Below are positions 37,908 through 51,600 of a DNA stretch of 64,000 nucleotides, piece after piece. The DNA is from Misgurnus anguillicaudatus. Its lineage: Eukaryota; Chordata; Actinopteri; Cypriniformes; Cobitidae. The stretch lies in contig NC_073337.2 of the NCBI RefSeq assembly GCF_027580225.2, forward strand, positions 12,931,501-12,995,500, given 5' to 3'. Positions within the stretch are counted from its first letter, which is position 1, and each line of letters begins with the position of its first letter. The position numbers were made by a program, and so were the translations under genes. The notes beneath the pieces were generated by a model. That model was not told the DNA's origin. It made no database searches and saw only the letters and a program-made list of their open reading frames with translations.

Positions 37908-38284
37908 AAATATATATGTACTCTAAAACAGAATTAAAACACATCCATAGAAGGCGCAGCAGGTGCATAGCAGGTGATTTTTTTCCAGAAACATATTTGT
38001 TATACTGGTTGATATCTCTTCACAGCCTTTCAGCATTCACTAAAAGGCACAGGACCGTAACATGTTCACCCAATCATTTCATTGGGTCTGAATGCAATCA
38101 AACTATGTACTGTATTTGCATACTGTACCTCTGCAAATCATATTCATGCAGACAATCTTCTGTCATTAGCAGTGTTGTCAAGTCCGACTGCTTTTTAACT
38201 GAAAGTAATTCATGTCACTCGTCTTATCAATAAATGAATCTTTTATTCAAAATTCTGATTTTGTGAAATAACCACTCATTACAA

Positions 38285-41200
38285 CCGAGGTATGCAGCAA
38301 AGCATTTGTGAAGCCACAACACGCATGGGCTACATCAGCAGAAGACCCCACCGGGTACCACTCATCTCCACTACAAATAGGAAAAAGAGGCTACAATTTG
38401 CACAAGCTCACTAAAATTGGACAGTTGAAGACTGGAAAAATGTTGCCTGGTCTGATGAGTCTCGATTTCTGTTGAGACATTCAGAGAGTCAGAATTTGGC
38501 GTAAACAGAATGAGAACATGGATCCATCATGCCTTTGTACCACTGTGCAGGCTGGTGGTGGTGGTGTAATGGTGTGGGGGATGTTTTCTCGGCACACTTT
38601 AGGCCCCTTAGTGCCAATCGGGCATCGTTTAAATGCCACGACCTACCTGAGTATTGTTTCTGACCACGTCCATCCCTTTATGACCACCATGTAACCATCC
38701 TCTGATGGCTACTTCCAGCAGGATAAAGGTCTTTACACACCGGGACGTTTTTCGTACGCGTTTATCGTCGACGTTTAACGTCACGTTTTTCTGCTTTCAC
38801 ACCCAAACGATTTTTACTGGCGCTGAGCCGAGTGAGGTGCAATTTCACTCCCTGGACACTAGATGGCGCCTAATACAAAACAGACATACGCCGGTACACA
38901 GGGTGGCGCTGCGAGACGTTATGCGTCTGTTCTGACACTCACTTGTCACACAGAAGAAGAGAGCCACTCGCGTATAGTCAATAACCATTTGTACATAACC
39001 TTTGTACAAACAATATCTCCGTGAACTTGAATACATTTTTAAATGAAATCTATTTGATTCGATTCTTTTATCATCAGTTAATATATCAGCATCTCCACAT
39101 AAAATTAACTATTTTTGATAGAACACGTTATATCAAAATTAAAACTCTTTCACAAAATATAAGGCAATGGGTGATCCGATATGTGTACTTTTAACAAATC
39201 TTTTACAAGCATTTTCTCTGTTAACAATTTTCTCAAATTTCCTGCCAAATGTATTGTATTTTGTGATTTGGCTAAAGATTTAAGTTCTCATTTTAACCAA
39301 TATACTCGTTTTATAGAGGTTGGGTGGGTAGAACAAGGAACCACCATTTTTGTTGTGCCCAAAAATTTTAATACTCCTGCAAATTGGTAAGTGTTGCCTA
39401 AAAATATAATGATTCAATAATTAGGTATGTAGTTATTACAATAAAAGGTCAACAATACTAATGTACAAGCGTAGTGCCAAAATGTCACGTTATTTACAAT
39501 TAGTTTTTTTAATCAAACATTTATTTTTGTGAATGAACTACAGTTTGCAATAACAATCAGAGACATGACAGTTTAAATTAAATAAAACAGGATTCAGAAA
39601 TGTTGGTCCACTCCAGAAAAGTCACAATGAGTGTAGTGCAACTGAACGGTAGTGCAAATCAACATTTAGAAATTAGACATTTTCAAATGTATTTCTTAAA
39701 TGTATAAACACTTAAAATACATAAGTAAAATGGTATATAATAAACTGAACTGGCAGAGCTGTAGAGCAAATAAGTCACAATGATAAAAGTCTAAGTGAAC
39801 TGTAGTGCAAATAAACATATCTATGAAATGTACATGTTCAACTGTATTTCTTGAATGTATAAACATTAAAAAAATAACTAAATAAAATGGTATATAATAA
39901 ACATCTATAGGTGTGACTCAAAACTGGCAGAGCGCTCCTTCTGTGCTCTTCTTTCTCTCTTCTGTGCTTCGCTTTCAATTTTTTCCCTTTAGCATCTTTT
40001 GATAAGAGGTACATCTCCAGAGGTTCGTCTTGGACTGTTTTCTTTTGTTTAGATTGGACCTTGTCACGGCTGGTGCTGGATGATCCTGAAGACGTGCTTG
40101 CTGGGGCCTCCTCACTTTTGCTCACATCATTTTAGCAGAAATATTGCTGTGAACACTGTAAAGATAAATTTAGTTTTCATCAGAAACAATCTTTCATACT
40201 GAGGGCCATGCCACGATATCCATGAGGTCAATATTTGATTACAAATGTAATTTAGATTCATGGTATTTTATCTGGCTGAACAAATGCAGCAGATGTTACC
40301 TATACACAGAACACAAATTAACCACCTAAAACCCCACCTTTGGTTTGGCTTGCATTTTAGATTTCTCCAAGCTATTTGGGGTTAGGAAGAAGCAATGAAT
40401 ATAATAACCAAATATTTTTCTTTGAACATGAAGCAGTGTAATTGTCCATGTTTGTGTACAACAGGTTCCAGTTACACACAATGAAGTACTATGGTGCAAA
40501 CAACAAAACATGTGATATCACGGTGTACAGGGAACATGCCATGGTATGAAGTTTTCAATGTCAGTGCATTACATATCGTAATGTAATGCACCAATAATAA
40601 TTTTTTATTACTTGCACAGTTATAATGTAGATTTGCACTACTGGTCTGTTCAATACACTACTGGACTGTCTATTTCATACTCCCTGTTCATTTGCACTAC
40701 TGGACTACTTGAATTGCATCGTTTGCACCCCTGTGTACTGAATATTAGAATAACTATTCACAATAACTTAAGCCATTGCACTCTTAACTGACTACAATAC
40801 AAATTCATTCATGCACTACTTACATATTAATTTCACTACTGTTCTGTTTAGTTTATTATGTACATATCCATTTGTACATTTCTGTATATTATGTTCATAG
40901 TACCACCCATACATAGTAAGTTGTTACATCGTATTACATAATCCTGCACCTATGCAATTATTATTGATACCCTGCACTTTTTATACTGCTTTTGCACTTC
41001 TGGTTAGACCTTAACTGCGTTTCGTTGCCTTGTGCTTGTGTAATGACAATAAAGTTTAATCTAATCATATGGCCCACACAGCGATGTATTGTAATGTTCT
41101 AATGTATATATGTTACCTTAGAAATTCAGTCGATGATGTGAGGAACTCCGACACCTTCATAAACCTCCACAGCCTCGATGCATCTTCTTTGTGTGTTGTT

Positions 41201-41840
41201 TACCTGTTCCACGTGCTCCGCAAGACCATTTTGTGCTTGAGCTCCACCAAGTCGTGTTTTACTGGAACTTCAGCAGCGCCAGGCACGTGAACAAAAGCGC
41301 CAATCTCATTGGTCGGCCAACTTTTAACGCGCCGCGTCAAACCAAAAAAACGCGTCCGAGGCGTTTTTCTGAAAATGACGCTTTTGCGCGTCGCGCTTTT
41401 CGCGTGGGTGTGCGCACTCACATTGGCGCTCGTTCTTGAGTCACGAGACGTTAAACGTCGACGATGAACGCGCCCGGGGGACGTCCCGGTGTGTAGAGAC
41501 CTTAATGCACCATGTCACAAAGATCGAATCATTTTAAATTGGTTTCTTGAACATGACAATGAGTTCACTGTACTAAAATGGTCACAGTCACCAGATCTGA
41601 ACCCAATAGAGCATCTTTGGGATGTGGTGGAACGGGAGCTTCGTACCCTGGATGTGCATCCCACATATCTCAATCAACTGCAAGATGCTATCCTATCAAT
41701 ATGGACCAACATTTCTAAAGAATGCTTTCAGCACCTTGTTGAATCAATGCCACGTAGAATTAAGGAAGTTCTGAAGGTGAAAGGGGGTCAAACACAGTAT
41801 TAGTATGGTGTTCCTAATAATCCTTCAGGTTAGTGTGTTA
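38285..41840 (+). mobile_element. Tc1/mariner transposon remnant, split by a later insertion
   Basis: The left piece (38285-38723) translates, with stops and frameshifts, to Tc1 transposase fragments such as RPHRVPLIST, WTVEDWKNVAWSDESRF and VMVWGMFS-like sequence. The right piece (41506-41803) is an open frame containing NAPCHKDRI, SPDLNPIEHLWDVVERE and MPRRIKEVLK, ending QTQY. The right terminus resembles Tc1-type ends (cctaataatccttcaggttagtg, 41812-41834). The 5' part with the DNA-binding domain and left terminus is missing. Dead element between genes B and C. Confidence 0.85.
38727..41502. mobile_element. Harbinger-like DNA transposon inserted in the Tc1 transposase, TAA target duplication
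   Basis: Left end AGGTCTTTACACACCGGGAC and right end GTCCCGGTGTGTAGAGACCT are inverted. Similarity continues inward through TCGTCGACGTTTAACGTC on the left and its complement on the right, about 55 bp in all. It is flanked by TAA on both sides (38724-38726, 41503-41505). Removing it restores the Tc1 phrase GGATAATGCACC. A 3-bp TWA-type duplication is characteristic of PIF/Harbinger. No full transposase is visible. A minus-strand frame at 39838-40125 (EPLEMYLLSKDAKGKK region, Ser-rich N-terminus) may be a remnant of an accessory protein. Confidence 0.75.
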
Positions 41841-42188
41841 GTATATATATATATATAAATGAAAAAATATGCTATATTAACATAGTATACTTTGTGTGAC
41901 TGTGAGACATGAGTACTATGTTGTTTATTGTTTGGACGGATAGCCATGCTAAAAAAATGAGAACATAATGTTTTAGATAAATAGGTTGCGTAACAGAAAC
42001 ATGTGATTTGTGTCTTTAATCCTTACCGGATTCATGAAATGTGCCAACAAATGTATCAAACAAAAAGCCTGCTACTTGTTAACTTAATGACTTGTTAAAA
42101 TCTAGAGTGAAAAGAGTAATAATCAATCAATGCTGGTTAATGGTTAGTGAAACCATGAGCCAACTCCAGTTGATGGCTCTTAGGTAAA

Positions 42189-42287
42189 TATAAAGTCCTC
42201 CCAAAACTGGATATGTATCTTTGGCCCTTCCCCAACAACCTGTGCCCTCTCTTAATGTGAAGACGCAGCTCAAACTGAACTGAACAT
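42189..42287 (+). promoter_or_regulatory. Candidate TATA box and first non-coding exon of gene C
   Basis: TATAAA at 42189-42194 is followed about 90 bp later by a consensus donor (GAACAT then gtgagt, exon end 42287). A plausible acceptor (tttacag at 42551-42557) precedes the gene C start exon by 70 bp. This would give an untranslated first exon of 60-70 bases. No transcript data are available. Confidence 0.4.
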
Positions 42288-42626
42288 GTGAGTACTATAC
42301 ATTTTGTAAAATAATATTGTCATGTTTGTGACTGCTGTCTGTTTTGTTTGTTTGGACATTTAGAAGATTTAATAATTATTAAAAAACAGTCAAAACGGAT
42401 CATGAAGGGAAAATTTGTAATTTAACTTATTATGGGTTGTTTTAACAAAAATATGCTGGGTTATTTTAAAGTAAAACATTTTCTTGACTGGGTTTGTCTC
42501 TTTCTGAATATAATGCAGTATGAGTATACTATTTATGTACATATATGTGTTTTACAGATTTAATTGCTTTGAATCGCTTGCACCCTGTCTGCTCAAACTG
42601 CAACGTGATTTTTTGACCTGTCCACT

Positions 42627-45600
42627 ATGATAGCAGAGGGAGGGCCAGATGGGTTCAGCGAGTCAGGAAAAAATGAATATTCAGAGATGAATATGAACGA
42701 AAAGCCTCAAGCTAATTGTTGCTCTCCGACTCTAAAGGCAAGATCTGTTTATTTATTTATTATTTTGCTGTAAAAGAGAACATGCGCTTAATGATTCATG
42801 TTTACCCAGCATGACTTCAGAATGTTCATTTTATGTGCTACAAGAGGAATAGGATCTTCTTATTTTTATTAATGATACTGGAACAATAGTGCAGAATATT
42901 TTTTAGATTCCCAAATTTCCAGTGTGGTTTCCGACCTTTCCATTCCATTGTGTAAACACTCTCAAAAGTACATACTGGTACCTCAAAGGTACATATCTGT
43001 ACCAAAATGGTACATATTAGGACCTTTATGTAAAAGGTACCGTCCCAGTGAGAGTGCATACATAGAAGAGCATAAAGCCCCTCCCCAAATGTTTAACCTA
43101 TGTTATATAAATCTATGCCCTTGCATACAGCAGAGTTGGATTGTGTGTTTCTTTTAGTTGAGATAAATCCTCTCAGAGATCATGTACTTTAAATGTTTGG
43201 TAATAATTCTATTTAAATTTATGTCTATAGATCTTTTCACAATTTTGCATTGTTGCAAAGCAGCTTTACAGAAAATCCATAGACATATACAGAACAGAAA
43301 TATTGGACTTATGAGGATATACTAGCTTTTCACTGCATGGAATTAAAGGAACAGTATGTAGGATTGTGGCCAAAACTGGTTTTGCAATCACAAAACTTGT
43401 GGCTACAACTGGTACTGCAATCACACAACTGGTGGCCAATACACAAAATGACAACATAAACATCAGTTGAGGGCTGCAACTCCACTTTTTAAATGACAAT
43501 ATCCTGGCCAGACCACTGTTGTCAGTGATATAAGCATTTGAAATGAAAATTATTTCTTAATGTTTAGTGACATATCAGGGCCATTTTATGAATAATTTAT
43601 ATACATTTCTTACATACTGTTCCTTTAAATACCTGTTTTATTTTTACCATAGTTTTTGTTCCATCATGTTTTTTTTTCACCGAACAGGAGATTTTAAAGC
43701 ACGTTTATTGTGCTTTTTTCTCTTAACAATTAGAAGTGTTGTAGCAAAAGCACGCGCCAGCAGCACCAGCCAGTAGTGTTCCTGCTGGTACAGGTGTGAT
43801 ATAGCTGGGCCCTCCAGCTGATATAAGGTCAGGCTTTTACAGGCCTTACTTCATTGTACCCAAGGAAGGTGGTGGGTTTTGACCGATCCTGTATCTGAGC
43901 TTAAGAACAGGGCACTTCACAAGATGCCGTCCAATATGCTGACGCACATTCCTCCCCATGATTAGTTTGCAGCTATCAACCTGAAGGACGCGTACTTTCA
44001 TGTCTCAATTCTCCACCGGCACATGCCATTCTTCGCTTTGCATTCGAGGGCCGAACATATCAGTACAAAGTTCTGTCCCTGTCTCCCTGCGTCTTTACGA
44101 AGGTCGCAGAGGCCCTTTTTCCCATGAGAGAACACAACGTTTACATACTCAACTACCTCGACGACTGGCTCATTCTAACACAGTGCCAAGAGCAGTTTGG
44201 GCCTTTGGGTAAACTGGGAGGAGAGCAAACTTCTGTGAAGCAGATCTCTTATCTTGGTATGGAACTGGATTTGGTTGCTTTACACAGGAGCGTGTTTAGT
44301 CGATGTTGAACTGCTTAAATTTGTTCAAACACAGGACAGCGATCCCACTGAAGTTATTTCAGAGGCTCTTGGGGCATATGGCAGCTGCGGCAGATATAAC
44401 ACCGCTTGGGAAGCTCCAAATGAGACCGCTTCAACACTGGTGGCAACGGCTAAGTCCCAAGATGGGCGTGTGAATGCGCCGTTACCGTGTGCTTGTCACA
44501 TCGGTCTGCCACCGAGTCTTCAATCCGTAGTCAGACTCCTCGTTTTTTCAGAACGGTGTGCACTTTGAACAGGTGTCCAGGCATACGGTTCCCGAGCTGT
44601 ATTGGCATATCAGTTGCCTCGAGCTGTTGGCAGTGCATCTTGCACTGACCCGCCTAAGGCCGCTGTTACAGAGTAAAGACATGCTAGTCTGCACAAGACA
44701 GTACATCAACCAGAAAGGTGATCTATGTTCCTTTCGCATGTTGCAACTCGCCCGCCATCTCCTTCTGTGAAGTCAGAAGCATTTGAGGTCGCTTCGAGCA
44801 CACCAAATCACGCAGCCAACAAGCTTTCACGAGCGTCGCTTCCAGACAAGTGGCAACTCCACCCCTGGATGGTCCAGCTGATTTCGAGATGGTTTGGAGT
44901 CAAGTAGGTAGACCTGTTTGCATCTCACTCCCAGCTGTTTTATTCCTTCACCAAGGAAACACTCAGCACGGATGCGCTGGCACACAGCTGGTTGCGGAGC
45001 ATGCGCAAACATGCATTTACCCAAGTGAGCCTTCTCGCACAGACATTGTGCAAAGTCTGGAAGGATTAGCACCTACTGGCTCAACCGAACCTGGTTCCCG
45101 AAACTAGCACTTCTTGCGACAGCCCCTCCCTGGTGCAGTCCTCTGAGGAGGGACCTCCTTTCTCAGAGACGGGGCATCCTGTCCGGCTACGTGCCCAAGG
45201 TTCCCACCACTCCTTGTAAGGATCAGATGGTGAACCTGCAAGTGCTACCCTTTGAGGAGGCAGTCCCAGCCGTGCTCTGTGGATATATGTGGACCAAATG
45301 CAAAGCCTCAGGGGGGGAAGCTGTCTCCAAGCAGAGAATTTCTCACTGGATAGTTAACATTATTGCCTTGGCTTACCAAGCTCAGAGCACGCCATGCCCG
45401 CTCAGGTTATGAGCACACTCGACCAGAAGTGTTGCTAGTTCCTGTGTGTTGGCGCGCTGCACTTCGTTAATGGACATTTGTAGAGCTGTGGGCTGGCGAC
45501 ACCTAACATATTTGCTAGGTTCTATAGGGCCTGTGTAGAGACGGTTCTCCTCCTAGAGTTGGCTTGCAGCACCATTATGGTGCTAGATTAATGCCATAAG

Positions 45601-48600
45601 TTCCATTTGCCACTTTCTCCAACACCTTGGCAGCCAGACTTTATCGGGGATCCGATATACGCAGTATAGCCTTAAGGCCGCATTTTCCGCGACAGAGCCC
45701 TGCCGTCTCTGTGTGGTGTAGTCTCATCTAAGCCACCACAGAGACTTTGATATGCAGTAAGACCCTACGTGGCTAATTCATATTATACATCCCATCCCCT
45801 TACTGTCAGAACGGGTAAGCTTCCCAGTAATAAGTGTCACTTATTGGGTTATGCGGGAACAGGATTACTGGCCTTCTCTGCAAGGTCCTGTCCTGGCTAC
45901 TCTCATAGCAAGATACCAGAAGGTGCAGCATCCGTGTCGTTTTTGTAGGGATTCCCAATTCGTCGGTCAATCATCGATGTGATGTCGAAGGGACCGACTA
46001 AAAGGGAACGTCTCGGTTATGGATGTAAACCTTATTTCCTACAGGTAGGGAACGGAGATGTCACGTCGCCATGTCACCAGTGTTGGGGTAGTTACTCAAA
46101 AAATGTAATTAGTTACTAGTTACTAGTTACTTCTTAAAATTGTAATGAGATTACTTTACTAGTTACTGCATTTGAAAAGTAACTTCACTACTTATTACTT
46201 TACTTTCCTTTTTCTTAATTTACCACATAGATACATGGACATGGTTTAGGCGGGGTCAGCTGATGAGTGACTACTTTAAATGACCGGCCAGGGCTCTAGA
46301 CTAACTTTTTGCACTGGTTGCACTGGTGCGCCTAACATTTTTTCTTAGGTGCACCAGCACAAAAGTTAGGTGCACCCTAATTTTTGACCCCATTGGATTT
46401 ATAGTTCGCCCAAAAATTAAAATTCTGTATAATTTATTTGTAAATCAGGTTTGTAACTCTCATGTTGTTTCAAACCTGTATAAATGTCTTTGTTCTGGTG
46501 AACATGAATGAAAATATTTTGAGTAATGTTTGTAACCAAACCATTCATGAGCCTCATTCACTTCCATAGTATTATTTTTTCCTACTATAGAAGTGAATGG
46601 GGCTCATGCTTGGTTTGGTTATTAACATTTCTCAAAATATGTTGCTTCGTGTTTATCAGAACAAAGATATTTATACAGGTTTGTAACAAAATGAGGGAGA
46701 GTTAATGATGACAGAATTTTTTCTTTTTGGGTGAACTGTCCCTTTAACACCGCAAGTTTAGCGCCCATTGTGGTTTCATACAGAATATAAACATGTAGGC
46801 TATTTTATAATTTTCATGTTGTCATTCCATTTTCCTTATACGAGTCATGTACAGTCCTGTTTGATAACCCGCATCCGCGCGATTAAAATAACAGTTGACC
46901 CGTTATCCGACATCAGCATCAATTTATTTCATACCCGTTTTACATAAAGACTGCGACCGGCCGCACCGCAAATCGTGATGTAAGTAGAAACCTTTAAAAT
47001 CTTCATGCAGAACATTGACAGAAATAAGCACAGGACCATGCTTGTTCAAATATATTATCATTTAATGTGAAACTTTGTGAGGGTCGGCTGATTGACAGCT
47101 GAGCGGTCAGCAGTGTTTGAACACTCATAAGCGCTGCGCTTATATTTATTATTACCTTATAAATTGATGATATGATTGCAGTGATTCCAAAGGGATGTCC
47201 AAAAAAACTCAAGTAGAATTTTAAATGTTTAAAGTTTAATGTCTCTTTCTCGCTGCCCTGTGTAAACCCACGCGGGTGATGGCATGAAACGCGTGAGGAG
47301 CTTGCATTTTGCATTACCTTAAATTACCTTAAATTATGGTCATACAAATAAAAGTAAAACAACATTCAAAACTGTAATGTGTAAATTTATTTATGTAAAG
47401 TTACACTCGCAATAATAACAAAACATTGTGCTTTTTTAAATAGGTAAAAAGTGTTTTGTGCTGCATCGGTTTGGGAGCACGTCACACAAAAAATAAACTC
47501 ATATAGGCTACTTTTGAATTCGTTTTGTTAATTTGCTAATTATTTAAGGGAAACACATTTCATATAGGCTTATTTATTTTATTATTTTTTCACCAAAGAA
47601 AGACGTAATCATCACGTTCTATTCATTTTAATGCTTTTTGCGCATAAACTAAACCCTTGGGGGAATTATTTATAAATGAATCAACAACGCAAATCAAGGA
47701 ATTAACTTATTTCTCTATTTAAGACAGTCTGGCAGGGCGTTAACAGCGATACATCAAACACCGAAAAGTTTATAGGATTAGATTTGGAAGTAAGATTATG
47801 TAGAAAACAGCGGTCCTGACTCCTGGCTTTTTTCTATAAATTGAGCGCACGCGACATTGCTGTTCGGGTTACGTTCAAATAATTTCTTTAAAAGAATTAT
47901 GCTCTGGCTCTGACTCGATTGAGGTTCATTACCTAATTCCGTCTTCGGGTCGGACCTCTCGATCCCTGACCGGTAAGTTAAGCAGGATCTTTCGCCACAA
48001 GTGTTGTATTGCCATGCTGGGCTTACAAATGCTCAGACAGGTTGTTCATCGCGTTGTCAGCAGTTGAAAGACACTTGTCGTGTGGGCATAGTGTGCATTT
48101 CACACGAATATTTTGTCCTTTCGAGCAATACGCTGAAAGTAATGTGAATATCGCCCCAGTGGCTGAAACCCTTTGTCTTCATATCCCGCTCCCCTTTGCA
48201 CCAGCAGCTACGTCAAATCAATCTCTATGGCAACGGCACACGTACAGGGACACGCATGCACGCACCACTTAAATAGACAGAACTTTACACCCAGGCAAAC
48301 ACTGCTTGGGTAACGCAGGAAAGCGCGTTCCTATAGTCTAGTAAAGTAGTGTAGTTACCAATATTATTAGTGTAATGCGTTACTTTACTTCGTTACCCAA
48401 AAAAGTAATGTAGTTACTGTAATCCGTTACTTTGTAACTCGTTACCCCCAACACTGCATGTCACGTGTATTATTATGTCCCAGTACTTGCATACTCTTTT
48501 GATATCCATTCAAATGTAATTTTCGCACATACTTTATGGCAAAGTATAAATAGGTGAATTGGATGCTGTGAGTGAGCCAAAAAAAGAAAACAAAATACAT

Positions 48601-51600
48601 TTAAATTCTTTCAGTCTTTCAAAATAATTTCAGATAAGCCTTTGACAGATAATATAATAAACATATTCATTTTTTGCCCTCTTTTGTGAAGATCTTTATT
48701 GGAGTTCTTGCATTTGCTTTTTTCACCAAATCTCTGTCGGGGACTTACTCCAAGAGCACCATCACTCAGATTGAGAAAAGGTTTGATATCTCCAGCTCCA
48801 CTGTTGGCGTCATCGATGGAAGCTTCGAAATGGGTGAGTTGAGGTGTGTCGACGTGCAGTGAAAAATGAGGGCTGAGGTTCACCCATTAGATGAGCACTT
48901 ATACCAGTGAGTCAGACTGCTGATGCTGTAATGTGAATGAATTAGTGCTTGAACTAAACAGTACAACTGAAGTGCAGAGAGCGATCCAGACTGGTATGCT
49001 GTAAATCTTCTGTTCTTTTTTTGCGCTATAAAACAACACATAAAATTGCTTTCAGGTAATCTGTTGGTCATTACTGTGGTAAGCTACTTTGGTGCCAGGT
49101 TTCACAGGCCCAAGATCATTGGAGCAGGAGCTCTGCTGATGGCTGCAGGCACACTGTTAATGTCTCTACCTCACTTTCTGATGGGACGGTGAGTTACTTA
49201 ATCAATTGATTAGTCACATTTTAATAAAGATGTATTATTGGCATTTGCGTGTTTGTGTCTGTTTTCCTAACAGGTACGAGTATGAGACAGTTGCCTCCCA
49301 CACTAATGATGCTGATAATTTTACACTAAGCTCTATCTGCTCACCTAACACCCAGAATCCCTTTCAACAGCCTGTTTCTGGTAATGAAATGCATGTGGGT
49401 GTAACTGTAGTGATGTTTTACTTTTAAATTGCCCCCTAAGGTAAAATAAAAGTGCACATTGTGTGGGTTGTATAGGGTGTCAAAACGGAGAAGAGGAAGG
49501 CTCGCCCATGTGGGTTGTTCTTCTGGTGGGAAACATTATCCGGGGAATCGGGGAAGCCACCATTGTGCCTTTGGGAATATCATTTATTGATGACTATGCA
49601 CGCCCAGAAAACTCTGCTTTCTACATTGGTGAGAAAATGTATGGTCGTTCTGTTTATATCACACTGACACAGACTACTGTGGTACCCTGACTACAAACAC
49701 ATCTACAGTATGGATTCAAAGATTAACATAGGCAATTTGAATGTGAAATTAAAAATAGTACAAATGTATAGTTTATAATGCATGACGTGAAAAGATTAAC
49801 GCCACAGCGAGGTTAACATGGTCAACAAATGGGTGATTCTCACGAAATCCAGATTTAGAAGGTGTCCAGTATCAGATTTAAAAAAAAAACATATAAGATT
49901 AAGTTCTGAACTTACTATAACCATTATTTTTAGAGGGTTTTAAAAATATTTCCTATAGAATTATTTACATTTTTTAGATTATCATTATCAAAAATTATCA
50001 TTACCGCAACATGATATTACATTAAATATTTACAAATTTACAAACTCATGTTTCGGTAATGAGAACTAACAAGTTGTCTAGGTACTATGACAAACAAAAT
50101 TTAACTTTTATCTGGAGAGAAAAAATAAGAACGGTTTACCTGGCAGCCATCTTGAGTGTCACAGTCAATGATGTCCCTTCCAACTATTTTGTTGCGGAGG
50201 ATGAGAATTTTTTTTCTTACACATTTATATTCATTATTATTGTCTCTACATTTACCAATGATCACCAAATACCACATGTTTCTTTACTGTAAATGTTTAT
50301 AGTATAACACAAATATTTTTTAATTATAAATATTTCCATGTCAAAGAATGTAAATCCAGTCATGGACACATTGTGGTAATGAAAATTTTCCCCTCAAATG
50401 TGGAAAAAACAACAAAATTGGTTTGTATGATGTCTTTTAAAATCATGTGCAAAATAGTACATGAAGAGATGTTTGTAACTGTATGCTTCTTATTTTGATA
50501 CTTTGCATTTACTTTTTTTAATCAAAATGTTTCATGACACCTCTTAATTTCGCGAGAATCCCCCAAATAGGCCTATTCAATTAGTAGATTATAAAATGAT
50601 GAACAATGACGACAAAATGATGAATGATTATAAAATAATGAACCGAAGATGAGAGTTATAATAAGAGTTATAAATGCCCACAGCAAAAAAAAAAAAAAAA
50701 AAAAAACAACGATCTGAGAGGTAAGAAGGTGGGAGTAGGAAGTGAAACATTCTCAAATTAAAAACTATAGTGGATACCATAATATTTACTATAGTTAACT
50801 GTGGTAATTTTTCACGACAACCTTTACACATCATCGACCCAGAATGCACTATATGCGTGACACATAATGGTGGCCTCCACAGCTAAAAATGAGTATTTGA
50901 TGTTGAGATAATATAATAATATATATATATGATATAAAGTATAAGCATACATGTCAAGGTACACTTTAAATATACAGTAAAATAGATATTTTTTCTTCTA
51001 TGCATTTGTAGGTTGTCTACACACAATTAGCGTGATCGGTCCACTGTTTGGTTACTCCCTTGGATCTCTCTGTGCTAGTCTTTATGTGGACATTGGTTTA
51101 GTGAGCCAAGGTAAGTTTACTAAGAAAATAGCTCTGCTGGTACATTTACACATTCAACCAACCAACCAACCAACTGCATTAACGTTATACAGTTTATCGA
51201 TATGTATAAACGTCGGTATTAAACCAATGACCTCTGCGTTGATAATGCCAGGGCATACCACAATAGACATTGAGACCCCCCCTAATCAGAAATGGCCAAA
51301 TTGCCCCCCTCCCATGTTTGATGTTTTTAATATACATACCGTATAAGTCACTCCGGTGTATAAGTCGCAGCAGTCAAAAATGCGTTTTGAAGAGAAAAAA
51401 CATATATAAGTCGCACTGGACTATACGTCGCGTTTATTTAGAAAATACAGGGTTCCCACGGGTCCTTGAAAGCCTTGAAAGTTTGTAAATCTGGGGTAAA
51501 AATTCAAGGCCCTGGGAAGTTGTTGAAAATATACATACATAGATACAGGTCATTAAAAGTGCTTGAATCTATTTTATGCAAGAAGTTTTCTGGGAAAAAA

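Larger units (their letters stand above)
37816..42626. other. Intergenic region between gene B and gene C
   Basis: Apart from the nested Tc1/Harbinger-like insertion it contains only the gene B 3' end, simple AT-rich DNA and the candidate promoter of gene C. The only open frame with identifiable homology is the Tc1 transposase fragment. Confidence 0.6.

Noticed and set aside
47003..47314. Possible transposase in the hAT-like element
   Set aside because: Neither this minus frame nor 48009-48272 contains hAT dimerisation or catalytic motifs, so I treat the element as non-autonomous.
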